The notes under the pieces were generated by a model. It did not search any database. It saw only the letters and a list, made by a program, of their open reading frames with translations, and had not been told where the DNA came from. This document shows positions 21,615 to 31,722 of a DNA stretch of 64,000 nucleotides, piece by piece. Source of the DNA: Schistocerca nitens (Eukaryota > Arthropoda > Insecta > Orthoptera > Acrididae); assembly GCF_023898315.1 (NCBI RefSeq), contig NC_064623.1, forward strand, positions 14,707,140-14,771,139. Reading direction: 5' to 3'. Numbering within the stretch: position 1 is the stretch's first letter; each line of letters begins with the position of its first letter. The position numbers were made by a program, and so were the translations under genes.

Positions 21615-21905
21615 TCCGACTGGTTTGATGCGACTCTGCAAGAATTCCTCTCGTGTGCACAACCTCTTCATCTCTGGCTAACACTTGTAACCGCCATTCC
21701 CAATGATCTGTTGGACAAATTCCAATGTCTGCCTTCACCAACAGCTTCTCCCTCTGCAGCTCCCTCCTCTAGCGTTCAAATTATTCCCTGTTGCTTCAAC
21801 ACATGTCCTACCATACTGTCCCTTCTTCTTATCAGTGTTTTCCGTATCTTTCTTTCTCCGCCAGTTCCCTGGAGAACCTCCTCTTCTCATATATTAGCAC
21901 TCCAC
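21615..21905 (-). pseudogene. Heavily decayed LINE 3' fragment
   Basis: The minus strand reads RRRDSMVGHVLKQQGII, then GEGRHWNLSN, then HERNSCRVASNQSE. This order resembles the RRDRLVGHVLRHQGITNLAL and WRAASNQSQ tail of the RTE-like LINE at 25445. Identity is low, so it is old or from a different subfamily. Sequence to about 22620 may be more of the same element but I cannot read motifs in it. Confidence 0.5.
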
Positions 21906-22011
21906 TCCCTCTTTAACAGTGCTGGTCCGCTTTTCATGTCCTGCTTCCTCCGTCATGCGTTTCTTTTTTTTTCCGTCCAAATAAATAGAATTCGCCCAAT
22001 TTCGATTTAAG

Positions 22012-22925
22012 TTTATCGCTAAAGCCATTTCTGTCCCCCCCCCCCTCCCCCCGTAGAGACCCTGAGTGTCCTATTTTCACCTATCCAGTCTCTTTTCAGA
22101 TCTTTGCAGTTCAATGTTCGATTACTCTCGGTCTCTTAATGTTGACGCATTTGCTTTTCATTTCACAGAAGTTTGTTTTGACTATTCTGTATCCTGAGTC
22201 AGACCTTCCTACGACGATTTCCTTTTCAGTTTTTTTCACATTTTTTTCCTGGCGCTATTACGTTACAGCGACCCTGATTTTGCACTTTACTTCATTCCCA
22301 AATCACTTACATTTCTGTATTCCTGTAGTTTGCTGAACATTTCTGTGCTTCGTTCTTTGATTCATCAAGTGAGATATTTATTTTGTTATCCGAGGTATCT
22401 CCGCAGTTACCTTCTTCGTATCTATGACTGTCTGTCGAACTGCTGTGATTGCCCTTTTTAGAGATTTAGAGATGTTTATTCCTCTTCAGCACACATGCCT
22501 ATTACGGTATTCATTATTTTAGTGGCTACAGTTTCAGAGAATTTCATACTCATTCATCCTCGGTAGTTCAATACCCACATCCTTCCTGATTAATACTTTT
22601 AAGCTTCAGCATATTCCCCATCATTACTAAATTGTGATTTGAGTCTATATCTGCTCGTGGCACAAAATAATTACAAAAGTTCATAGAATCATCACAAAAG
22701 GTTAACATGTAACAACAATTTTGAAGAAAGAAAACAAACAATTAAATTCACTGAGAATAGCGCAAAGAGTGCTGAAACATGCGTCGGAGACGAAAAAACT
22801 ATGAAACTGCGTCTTGCGTACGGCGAAATTCCTCTCAAATTTTTTTTAGCAGGCGCGGAAACAAGGAGAATCGTAACATCCACAAGACGGTTATTTGGAA
22901 TCTCCGTCCGACCATGGGCTAAATC
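22012..22925. other. Unassigned, with poly-C tract
   Basis: A C-rich run (about 22037-22053) and T-rich sequence follow the LINE relic. No recognised coding region. Confidence 0.35.
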
Positions 22926-22930
22926 GAGTA

Positions 22931-24303
22931 CACTACTGGCCATTAAAATTTCTGCACCAAGAAGAAATGCAGATGATAAACGGGTATTCATTGGACAAAT
23001 ATATTATACTAGAACTGACATGTGATTACATTTTCACGCAGTTTGGGTGCATAGATCCTGAGAAATCAGTACCCACAACAACCACTTCTGGCCGTAATAA
23101 CGGCCTTGATACGCCTGGGCATTGAGTCAAACAGAGCTTGGATGGCGTGTACAGGTACAGCTGCCCATGCAGTTTCCGCACGGTACCACAGTTCATCAAG
23201 AGTAGTGACTGGCGTATTGTGACGAGCCAGTTCCTCGGACACCATTGACCAGACGTTTTCAATTGGTGAGAGATCTGGAGAATGTGCTGGCAAGGGCAGC
23301 AGTCGAACATTTTCTGTATCCAGAAAGACCCGTACAGGACCTACAACATGCGGTCGTGCAATATCCTGCTGAAATGTAGGGTTTCGCAGGGATCGAATGA
23401 AGGATAGAGCCACGGGTCGTAACACATCTGAAATGTAACGTCCACTGTTCAAAGTGCCGTCAATGCGAACAAGAGGTGACCGAGACGTGTAACCAATGGC
23501 ACCCCATACCATCACGCCGGGTGATACACCAGTATGGCGATGACGAAAACACGCTTCCAATGTGCGTTCGACGCGATGTCGCCAAACACGGATGCGACCA
23601 TCATGATGCTGTAAACAGAACCTGAATTCATCCGAAAAAATGACGTTTTGCCATTCGTGCACCCAGGTTCGTCGTTGAGTCGCGGGCGCTCCTGTCTGTG
23701 ATGCAGCGTTAAGGGTAACCGCAGCCATGGTCTCCGAGCCGATAGTCCATGCTGCTGCAAACGTCATCGAGCTGTTCGTGCAGATGGTTGTTGTCTTGCA
23801 AACGTCCCCATCTATTGACGCAGGGATCGAGACGTGGCTGCACGATGCGTTACAGCCATGCGGATAAGATGCCTGTCATCTCGACTGCTAGTGATACGAG
23901 GCCGTTGGGATCCAGCACGGCGTTCCGTATTACCCTCCTGAACCCACCGATTCCATATTCTGCTAACAGTCATTGGATCGCGACCAACGCGAGCAGCAAT
24001 GTCACGATACGATAAACCGCAATCGCGATAGGCGTGATGGTACGCATTTCTCCTCCTTACACGAGGCATCACAACAGCGTTTCACCAGGCAACGCCGGTT
24101 AACTGCTGCTTGTGTATGAGAAATCGGTTGGAAACTTTCCTCATGTCAGCACGTTGTAGGTGTCGCCACTGGCGCGGCCTACGTTGTGTGAATGCTCTGA
24201 AAAGCTAATCATTTGCATATCACAGCATCTTCTTCCTGTCGGTTAAATTTCGCGTCTGTAGCACGTCATCTTCGTGGTGTAGCAATTTCAATGGCCAGTA
24301 GTG
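22931..24303 (-). mobile_element. DD34E Tc1-like element (second family)
   Basis: 1373 bp between TA duplications (22929-22930; 24304-24305). Ends CACTACTGGCCATTAAAATT and the complement of CAATTTCAATGGCCAGTAGTG, giving TIRs near 30 bp. Different in sequence from the CACTCCTGG family. The transposase on the minus strand is broken by frameshifts. Confidence 0.92.
23066..24072 (-). pseudogene. DD34E Tc1-like transposase, frameshifted
   Basis: Starts MMPRVRRRNAYHHAYRDCGL with an HTH (GLSYRDIAARVGRDPMTVSR), then loses frame near 23810 and again near 23680; GLSARRPWLRLPLTLHHRQE is readable in the second frame. The final 233 codons hold FSDEFRF, FQQDIARPH and SPDLSPIENVW with 34 residues between the second Asp and the Glu, and a SGCCGY C-terminus. 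All three acidic residues survive, but the reading frame does not. Confidence 0.88.
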
Positions 24304-24305
24304 TA

Positions 24306-25440
24306 GAATCTTCCGGGGCTCCATGCCTTTCACTGGCGTAGCACGTCCTCTTGCGATTTTTGAAAAGATTAGGCGTTATTACTAGCTGACATATATTGCA
24401 GAACTCAGTTTTTTTTCCTCACTGCTACTGCATTCTCCCGTAGCTCTGTCTTCTGACCCTCCCCACCTCCTTGGATTCTCTCCCCTGGTTGGAGCGCGCG
24501 CCTCGCCCCATCTCCTGGTCGACGGCTGTGCTGTTTTCTCCGCCAGGCGGCGTGCGATCCCAGGCCGGCGGTTTGCTCCCGCTCTCACGGTTTGCTTAAA
24601 ATCGCCGTCGACCGCAGATTTCTTCTGTATCCGTCCGCCTTGCGGCATCCACAGAATTCCGAGGAATGTGAAAGCTGAAGCTATGGACCGGGCCAACTCT
24701 ACTGCACCAGCGTGAATTTTAAAAGTACAACTATTTGTGTACATGTAATACAGAAACACACCTGTTTCACAGATTTACTGTTCTGCAAAATGACAGAGAT
24801 GTTGAATTCGTAGGGTCCCTTTAACAGCGCCAGATGAGTTCATTTCTGCTGTACCAGTTCCGAAGCAAACGTCACGAAGTGTTTCCTTCATCTTAGCACA
24901 ACCGTTTCTAACACAAGGCAAGACAAAGCAACCTGGAAAGTTTTAAGGCCAGCAGAAGGCGACAAACTCATCTTCAAATCAAATCAAATTGTGAAAAAAC
25001 TGGGCATATGAGGAGAGAAAGTGAAAAGAGTTTTCAAAAGCATAAGGAGCAGTTACATAATAAGTCTTCACTTAGTCTGATGATAGTGAATACTGAAAAA
25101 AGATGAGATTTATTGCTCACTCTAAAACAGGAACGAAATACCACCACGATTATCCAGATGACCAAGTTTGATGCATCGGCGTGTGTCCCATCAATATGGC
25201 ATAGGTTCTAAATTCGAGGAAAAATTCATTCGCAACAGAAAATAGTTCCACGCCATTACTAGTCCATTTTCTTGCAATCGAATGAAATAAGTAATTGATT
25301 ACAAATTTGGTTGCTCTGGTACACACTTACGAGCCAAAACATTATGACCAACTGCTTAATAGATTGTTTGTCCGTCACTGGAAAGAAATACAACACTGAT
25401 TCTGCGCATTACGGATCCGACAGTTTGTTAGTAGGTTTGT
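24306..25440. other. Unassigned stretch
   Basis: A 125-codon minus frame at 24382-24759 is rich in Arg/Gly/Ser with no recognised motif; GC content is higher at 24440-24660. The rest is AT-rich with no terminal repeats seen. Confidence 0.35.
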
Positions 25441-25444
25441 GGAG

Positions 25445-26303
25445 GTTGTTGTTGTTGTTGTGGTCTTCAGTCCTGAGACTGGTTTGATGCAGCTCTCCAT
25501 GCTACTCCATCCTGTGCAAGCTTCTTCATCTTCCAGTACCTACTGCAGCCTACATCCTTCTGAATCTGCTTAAAGTATTCATCTCCTGGTCTCCCTCTAC
25601 GATTTTCACCCTCCACGCTGCCCTCCAACGCTAAATTTGTGATCCCTTGATGCCTCAGAACATGTCCTACCAACCGGTCCCTTCTGCTTGTCAAGTTGTG
25701 CCACAAACTCCTCTTCTCCCCAATTCTATTCTATACCTCCTCATTAGTTATGTGATCTACCCATCTAATCTTCAGCATTCTTCTGTAGCACCACATTTCT
25801 AAAGCTTCTATTCTCTTTTTGTCTAAACTATTTATTGTCCATGTTTCACTTCCATACACGGCTACACTCCATACAAATACTTCAGAAATGACTTCCTGAC
25901 ACTTATCTATAGTCGACACTAATCTATAGTCGATGTTAACAAATTTCTCTTCTTCAGAAATGATTTCCTTGCCATTGCCAGTCTACATTTTATATCCTCT
26001 CCATTTCGACTATCATCAGTTATTTTGCTCCCCAAATAGCAAAACTCCTTTACTACTTGTGTCATTTCCTAATCTAATTCCCTCAGCATCAACGAGATTT
26101 AATTCGACTACATTCCATTATCCTCGTTTTGCTTCGGTTGATGTTAATCTTATATCCTCCTTTCAAGACACTGTCCATTCCGTTCAGCTGCTCTTCCAAG
26201 TCATTTGCTGTCTCTGAAAGAATTACAATGTCATCGGCAAACCTCAAAGTTTTAATTTCTTCTCCATGGATTTTAATACCTACTCCGAATTTTTCTTTGG
26301 CAT
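25445..26303 (-). mobile_element. RTE-like LINE, copy B, 5'-truncated
   Basis: Minus-strand 3' portion: LKFADDIVIL equivalent near 26235, SVAVYGSETWTINSLDKKRI, EMWCYRRMLKIRWVDHITNE, RRDRLVGHVLRHQGITNLAL and SRYWKMKKLAQDGVAWRAAS, followed by a (CAA)n tail (GTTGTT run at 25445-25459). Gaps and frameshifts split it. It ends abruptly at about 26303. Confidence 0.85.
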
Positions 26304-26449
26304 TAAATCTCTATTCACACGCCATGTAATTCGCGTAAATAACTGGGTGGTGATTAGCGTGAGCGGTTATGATACCCGATAGCGACCCAGATAGGTTCTT
26401 TACGATAAACATCAGGCGAATTCTGTCGCTGAGACATCATCAACGTGAG

Positions 26450-26920
26450 TTTACTATAAAACCACTGTAGCATGGTTCTGGCTGCGAGACACGGAAGACA
26501 TCAAGCGTGAAGGGATGCTGGTGGTTCGCAGCGCCAGTGTGTCTTCGATTGCTACCGCAGGTCCCGTGCAAGAGCGGGAGAATGTCTCCCATAGCACAGT
26601 ACAGCTCCCACCAGCCTGTTTCCGTGGGCGCTGCACGTTTCGAGCCGCCGTTCACCTCGATAACGGCTCATGTGGAGGCGACCAGCGACACACATGTGAT
26701 TCACCCGAAGAGTCGATACGTTTCCACTGATCGATCGTCGAACTCCGACGGTCCCGTGCCCACTGCAATCGTAACTGACGACTTCGTCGGGTAAACACGT
26801 GAACACGTGGGTATGGCCTGCTGCGGAGCTCCATGTTCGACAGTTTACGATGAACGGTGTGCTCGAAACACTTGCGCGATCTTTCGGCAGAGACCCGACA
26901 GATCACCAACTGTACTAGAA
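26450..26920 (-). pseudogene. Decayed Tc1-like transposase fragment
   Basis: The minus strand reads NMELRSRPYPRVHVFTRRSR, QLRLQWARDRRS, IDQWKRIDSSGESHVCRW and later frames with LCYGRHSPALARDL. The pattern LRSRRP-TRVP-LT, R-LQWAR, W-DQWK, SDESHF-, L-WG-FSW- is the Tc1 transposase core around the first catalytic Asp, here changed to SSGESH, so that Asp is lost. No TIRs seen. Confidence 0.6.
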
Positions 26921-27272
26921 TGAGAATTTCACTCTGCAGCGAAGTGTGCGCTGTTATGAAACTTCCTGGCAGATTAAAACTGTGTGCCGGACCGAGACTC
27001 GAACTCGAGACCATTGCCTTTCGGGGGCAAGTGCTCTACCAACTGAGCTACCCAAGCACGACTCACGCCCCGTCCTCACAGCTTTACTTCTGCCAGTACC
27101 TCGTCTCCTACCTTCCAAACTTAACAGAAGCTCTCCTGCGAACCATGCAGGACGGGGCGTGAGTCGTGCTTGGGTAGCTCAGTTGGTAGAACACTTGCCC
27201 GCGACAGTCAAAGGTCCCGAGTTCGAGTCTCGGTCTGGCACACAGTTTTAATCTGCCAGCAAGTTTCACCAT
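26917..27272. repeat. Palindromic dimeric tRNA-like repeat
   Basis: Left arm (minus-oriented) and right arm (plus-oriented) each hold a tRNA-like unit: GTAGCTCAGTTGGTAG (A-box/D-arm) and GAGTTCGAGTCTCGG (B-box/T-arm). Both flank a centre containing TTACTTCTGCCAGTACCTCG. Outer ends read ACTTCCTGGCAGATTAAAAC and its complement. The inverted arms are about 120-130 bp. Relatives: 29852-29969 joined with 38957-39290. The anticodon loop does not conform to a normal tRNA, so I call it tRNA-derived. Confidence 0.8.
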
Positions 27273-27590
27273 CTCTACTACTTTACGAGGCAGACAAGCC
27301 TCGTGACGTCCGACTATTTAACGCCTAGTGATAGTTTCGCTGTCCTATTTCTTCCATAGATGCTCACAACAACAGCACGTGAATATTCGACCAGGTTCGT
27401 CCTTTTCGAGACACTCGTTCACAGGCTCTGCGTAATAATAATCTGCCCTTTGTCAAAGTCGTTTATCTTGATGGATTTCCCCGTATTTGCAGCCCGTATC
27501 TTCGCTAGATTGGTCCCCCGTCCGTACCTGCTCCGGTTACATTCTGTTGTTACCACGTCACGTGACCACAACGCCACCAGGCTGCATCAT

Positions 27591-27941
27591 ATGGTTCAAA
27601 TGGCTCTGAGCACTACTTAAACCTAACTAACCTAAGGACATCTGCCGTGCGGGATTAGCCGAGCGGTCTGGGGCGCAGCAGTCATGAACTGCGCAGCTGA
27701 TCCCGGCGGAGGTTCGAGTCCTCCCTCGGGCATGGATGTGTGCGATTGTCCTTAGGATAATTTAGGTTAAATAGTGTGTAAGCTTAGGGACTGATGACCT
27801 TAGCAGTTAAGTCCCATAAGATTTCACACCCCTAAGGACATCACACACATCCATGACCGAAGCAGGATTGGAACCTACGACCGTAGCAGCAGCGCGGTTC
27901 GGGACTGAAGCGCCTAGAACCACTCGGCCACAACGGCCGGC
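27591..27941 (-). repeat. tRNA-derived SINE (family 1) split by another SINE
   Basis: Minus-oriented: left piece 27591-27642 (starts ATGGTTCAAATGGCTCTGAG, lacks about 45 bp seen in other copies) and right piece 27831-27941 ending CACTCGGCCACAACGGCCGG. The inserted SINE is at 27643-27830. Confidence 0.88.
27643..27830 (+). repeat. tRNA-derived SINE (family 3) with 12-bp TSD
   Basis: Starts TGCCGTGCGGGATTAGCCGA, has A-box TTAGCCGAGCGGTCTGG and B-box GAGGTTCGAGTCCTCC, and a tail with GACTGATGACCTTAGCAGTT. Bounded by CCTAAGGACATC at 27631-27642 and 27831-27842. Its tRNA head differs from family 1, but its body (GGGCATGGATGTGTG ... GGGACTGATGACC) is related, so the two families share a body with different heads. 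Confidence 0.9.
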
Positions 27942-28171
27942 TCACGCGGCATCCAACGTGGCGGTGGGCAGTGGACATAATGTTTCAGCTGATCAATGTA
28001 TTCAGTTGAGTGTCAGGCTGAAATTTTCGGTACATTATTCCTGTTTCAGTTAGTTTCGGAAATTTCGAAAATTGATGACAAAAAAATGGGAAATTGAGAA
28101 CTGTCTCCAGAAAATAATATCTGGTCACCTTAGTTCACTGATTAGAAGTTATGTTATGTTATGTTAACCAG

Positions 28172-28954
28172 TGTAATGGTATTTGAATTACGTAACCATT
28201 ACGGCACCTCAACTCAACCTCTCGATATCAGCAATATTCTACTGTGTTTCTGTAAAGTAGTTGACATATTTCTGAGACAACATTCAGATTTGATTTAATG
28301 AAATGTGTATTCTTTCTTTTGTCACTATGATCTTTGACGTACTTGTAACTCTTGATTTTTGGGCGCGTAAGCAGTTAGTTATAGAGTCGGACCTTGAGAA
28401 GGTCAAGTCTTGGACGTCATGTTGGAAAGACGCATATTGTAGTCAGCTATAAAATGTGAACTTTAACAGTGAGGAAGATGTTTTCAAGTATGTTTTGTAT
28501 TGTGAAGTAATGTTTTGTGTGTTATGTGATATTGCAACAAAAGTAATAAAAAAGAAGTGTAACTTAAAGTTGGAGTGCTGATTATGTTTTTACATCACCA
28601 TTCTGCTAACTTTGAAAGGTTTAATCTTCAAGAATGGTTTGTGAACAGCATCTGCAAAACTTTTGAATATAGGAGAATAAAACCTAGACCTCTTTGCATC
28701 CGAGCTTGGAATCATCACCACCACCTAGATTTTCGACGATTGATCCAGGATTTTACAACGAGACCAGCGTGGGAAACACGAAAAGATGAGAGCCTAGTTT
28801 ATTCATTATTACATGAAATGACTTTATTAACTGTGCTCTAATGACACCTGCCACATAATAAATTTGTTGTAGCCCGAAAATGCAGTATTTAGCAGCGTGA
28901 GCAACACCACAATCATTATTAAATTTTGACCTTTGTTGTGGTAGGGTTGTTAGA
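28172..28954 (+). mobile_element. Solo-LTR-like element, 783 bp
   Basis: Starts TGTAATGGTATTTGAATTAC and ends GGTAGGGTTGTTAGA. Its first ~430 bp match the right (5' in the minus sense) end of the element at 48890-53025, and its last ~225 bp match that element's left end. A polyadenylation-like AATAAAAA lies near 28545. Flanks CCAG / CCGG agree at three of four positions, compatible with an aged 4-bp TSD. It may be a solo LTR or an internally deleted copy. Confidence 0.65.
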
Positions 28955-29345
28955 CCGGGGACCTCGAAACGACGGAGAGGCTTCGTCCCCGCCGCAGCCT
29001 CAGTGGTCCGCAACCCCACGACGACTACAGCAGTCCACTTCATCCCTCCGCCGCCGCACACCGAACCCAGGGTTATTGTGCGGTTCGGCCCCCCAGTGGA
29101 CGCCCCAGGGACCGTCTCACACCATATGAGTGTAATGTTTGCGTGGTAGAGTAATGGTGGTGTACGCGTACGTGGAGAACTTGTTTGTGCAGCAATCGCC
29201 GACATAGTGTAGCTGAGGCGGAATAAGGGGACCCAGCCCCCATTTGCCGAGGCAGATGGAAAACCGCCTAAAAACCATCGACAGACTGGCCGGCTCACCG
29301 GACCTCGACACAAATCCGCCGGGCGGATTAGTGCCGGGGACCGGC
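28955..29345 (+). repeat. GC-rich dispersed repeat, unclassified
   Basis: Sequence from CCGGGGACCTCGAAACGACG to about CGCTCCTTCCCGATTAG has a GC content and style unlike its AT-rich surroundings and looks like a family member I associate with grasshopper genomes. No conserved ORF; classification unknown. The solo-LTR-like element abuts its left edge. Confidence 0.45.
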
Positions 29346-29851
29346 GCTCCTTCCCGATTAGAAGTACAATAGGAAACTTGAATTGTTGTGCCGTTGAATG
29401 TTGTTGGTGGTGAAGGGGGGGAAGGGGGGCCGTGGTATCGGGGAGACCGATAGCAGAAAAAAAAAGAGGGGGCGTCAATTTCAGTTCTCGCACAGGACGG
29501 CAAAGCACCTAGCCTGTATCTTAGGGTTCAAGTCGAAGTCATACATTACATTTTAATTTGATTTCTACTTTCTGTCAGTCGTACAACATTCAGTAGCAGC
29601 AAGGTAGGGCAGAGTACTGTCGCTTGAGTTGCGGGGCAGATTGTTACAGAGAGTAGGGACGCGCCTGATAACAAGGACCGTATCGTGCTGGAATAATGTA
29701 TAGACAGCTGGGGATCACATACTTGGCGTGTCGCGAAGACGTACAACGTGGTCAGCTAATATTTTGGAACGGTGGTCTGATCATTTAATTTTAAAAGACT
29801 ACGACCAAGGTGTGCACGAGGCCAAGGAATTGACATGTGAGACGTGTCTAG

Positions 29852-29969
29852 AATGAAACTTTCACTCTACAGCGGAGTGTGCGCTGATATGAAACTTCCT
29901 GGCAGATTAAAACTGTGTGCCGGACCGAGACTCGAACTCGGCACCTTTGCCTTTCACAGGCAAATGCTC
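29852..29969 (-). repeat. tRNA-like repeat, left part, split by LTR element
   Basis: Starts AGAATGAAACTTTCACTCTA and runs through CGAGACTCGAACTCGG (B-box complement) to AAATGCTC. It continues at 38953 after the LTR element: GCTCTACCAACTGAGCCACC. The 4-bp GCTC at 29966-29969 is repeated at 38953-38956. Confidence 0.88.
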
Positions 29970-30522
29970 TGAAACGTCCCCTTTTGAACAATTATACACG
30001 ACTGTGCTTAACCTGACACACAATATTTTTAGCGGCACGCAATCTGACTTTCAAAAACCCCTACGAAAGAATGGCCCTGACTAACATTAACCTATACGTT
30101 TCACAAATCACTTACCTCACAATAATCTTCGTTTCTCCCACTACTGCAATACAGCAAGCGCCACTACTGCCAGCTAAATAAAAGATTCAAACTATGGAAG
30201 GCACTAACTACTGATAGGGATAGTTAGCAAATGAAAGATATTAATAGAGAACAAACAATGTATTTACCTTGATATCATCATATATAAATATAGCAGTTCA
30301 TGACAAATTTCAAAACTCCGCCATCTCTCTCCCCACATCCACCACTGCTGGCGGCTCACCTCCAACTGCGCAACGCTACGCGCTGTTCACAGCCACCTGC
30401 CTAACACTACAATGGCGAGTATTACAACAATGCAAAGCAGCCACAGGCTGCACACAGCACAGCCAGTGATTTTCGTACAGAGGTGGCGTTACCAATAAAA
30501 AGACCTAAACAGCCTACTTACA
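29970..30522 (-). repeat. LTR of element 1, 3' LTR in minus sense
   Basis: 553 bp, matching 38400-38952. Differences seen: GCGGCACGC versus GCGCAACGC and a C/T in the following A-run context. Contains TATATATAAATATAGC on the plus strand. Confidence 0.95.
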
Positions 30523-30545
30523 TAGCCCCCATGCTACCCACAAAA
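30523..30545 (-). other. Polypurine tract of element 1
   Basis: Plus strand TAGCCCCCATGCTACCCAC, so the minus strand reads GTGGGTAGCATGGGGGCTA directly before the 3' LTR. Its position fits the primer for plus-strand synthesis. Confidence 0.6.
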
Positions 30546-30902
30546 AATTGTACAAATTTTTTTTGGGCACTGGCCAATACATATTTGTTAAAATTTTTTT
30601 CACAATTACAATAACAAAGAAATCAAATGCACACACTTATTGATACAATGTTGGTCAAAAGCTAAAATTTTCTCACAGTCCATAAAGACAGTCCTGATCG
30701 TTGAATTGCAGTGTTGTTCTCAAAGACTGAGCAGTAAAAGACAATGCACACAGACGTAGTGGATTTCCATGCAGTCTTGAAGTAGTAGTGTTGTCCTTTC
30801 AACGGAAAGACAGTGCTGACTCGACATGCAGACAGGTAATGGGCCACAACAGAGTAAACCCACAGCAGAGTCAGTCGACGTTTTGAAGAACATTGGTAGG
30901 TA

Positions 30903-31110
30903 GGTCATCACAGAGTAGACCCATTGTAGTCCTGGTAGAGATTACGGTATTGGTGGGCCACCAGAGGCGCAGACCCACTGCAGTCCTGGTAGAGATTGTG
31001 GTATTGGTGGGCCACCAGAGGTGCAGACCCAGTGCAGTCCTTGTAGAAATAATGGTATTGGTGGGCCATCAAAGATGCAGACCCACTGTAGTCCTTGTAG
31101 AGATGGCCAG
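30903..31110. repeat. 54-bp tandem repeat inside element 1
   Basis: About 3.7 copies of a unit containing GCAGACCCACTGCAGTCCT and GGTATTGGTGGGCCACCAGA. Unit length is 54 bp by counting one full copy. Confidence 0.85.
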
Positions 31111-31202
31111 AAGCCATCTGCTGCGACTGTGCAGGTGCACAATCACCATCGAAGAGTCTTGCGGATAATGTAGCAAGTCCATAACCACCACTTGTGCACT
31201 CA

Positions 31203-31722
31203 CAAAGTTTTTGGAATTGTCCTCAGAACCAGCAATGCTGTTATCCAGTCCCTTGCTGAATTATTAACACACGTGCAAACACTAACAGTCCCTACTTCTC
31301 ACATATTGTCCATATACTATGACCAACAGAAACGTGTTAACTTAAAAGTTAATAATTTGATGAACTGGTGTCAATTACAATTTTATAACAAGTGAATACA
31401 ATTACAAAGGTACAAAATACATCATTAAAGAACATAACAATACAGATAACATTTGTCAAAGTTTTTGGAATTGTCCTTAGAACCAGCAATGCTGTTATCC
31501 AGTCCCTTGCTGAATTATTAACACACGTGCAAACACTAACAGTCGCTACTTCTCACATATTGTCCATATACTATGACCAACAGAAACGTGTGCAGTGAAA
31601 TGTAACTTACAAGTTACTTAATTTGATGACCTGGTGTCAATTACAATTTTATAACATAAGAATACAATTACAAAGATACAAAATACATCATTAAAGAACA
31701 TAACAATACAGATAACATTTGT
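31203..31722. repeat. ~254-bp tandem duplication inside element 1
   Basis: Unit 1 31203-31456 and unit 2 31457-31722 both start CAAAGTTTTTGGAATTGTCC and end ACAGATAACATTTGT. They differ by single-base changes and a ~12-bp indel (GTGCAGTGAAATGT in the second unit). Confidence 0.9.

Noticed and set aside
24382..24759. 125-codon Arg/Gly-rich minus frame
   Set aside because: Composition-driven; no domain or family resemblance that I can name.
28753..29508. 251-codon minus frame across the GC-rich repeat
   Set aside because: It spans the boundary of two different repeats (LTR-like end and GC-rich repeat), so it is not one gene.
30893..31168. 91-codon plus frame with repeated VLVEI-VLVGHQR blocks
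   Set aside because: Made by the 54-bp tandem repeat; repeats are open in more than one frame and on both strands, so coding is not supported.
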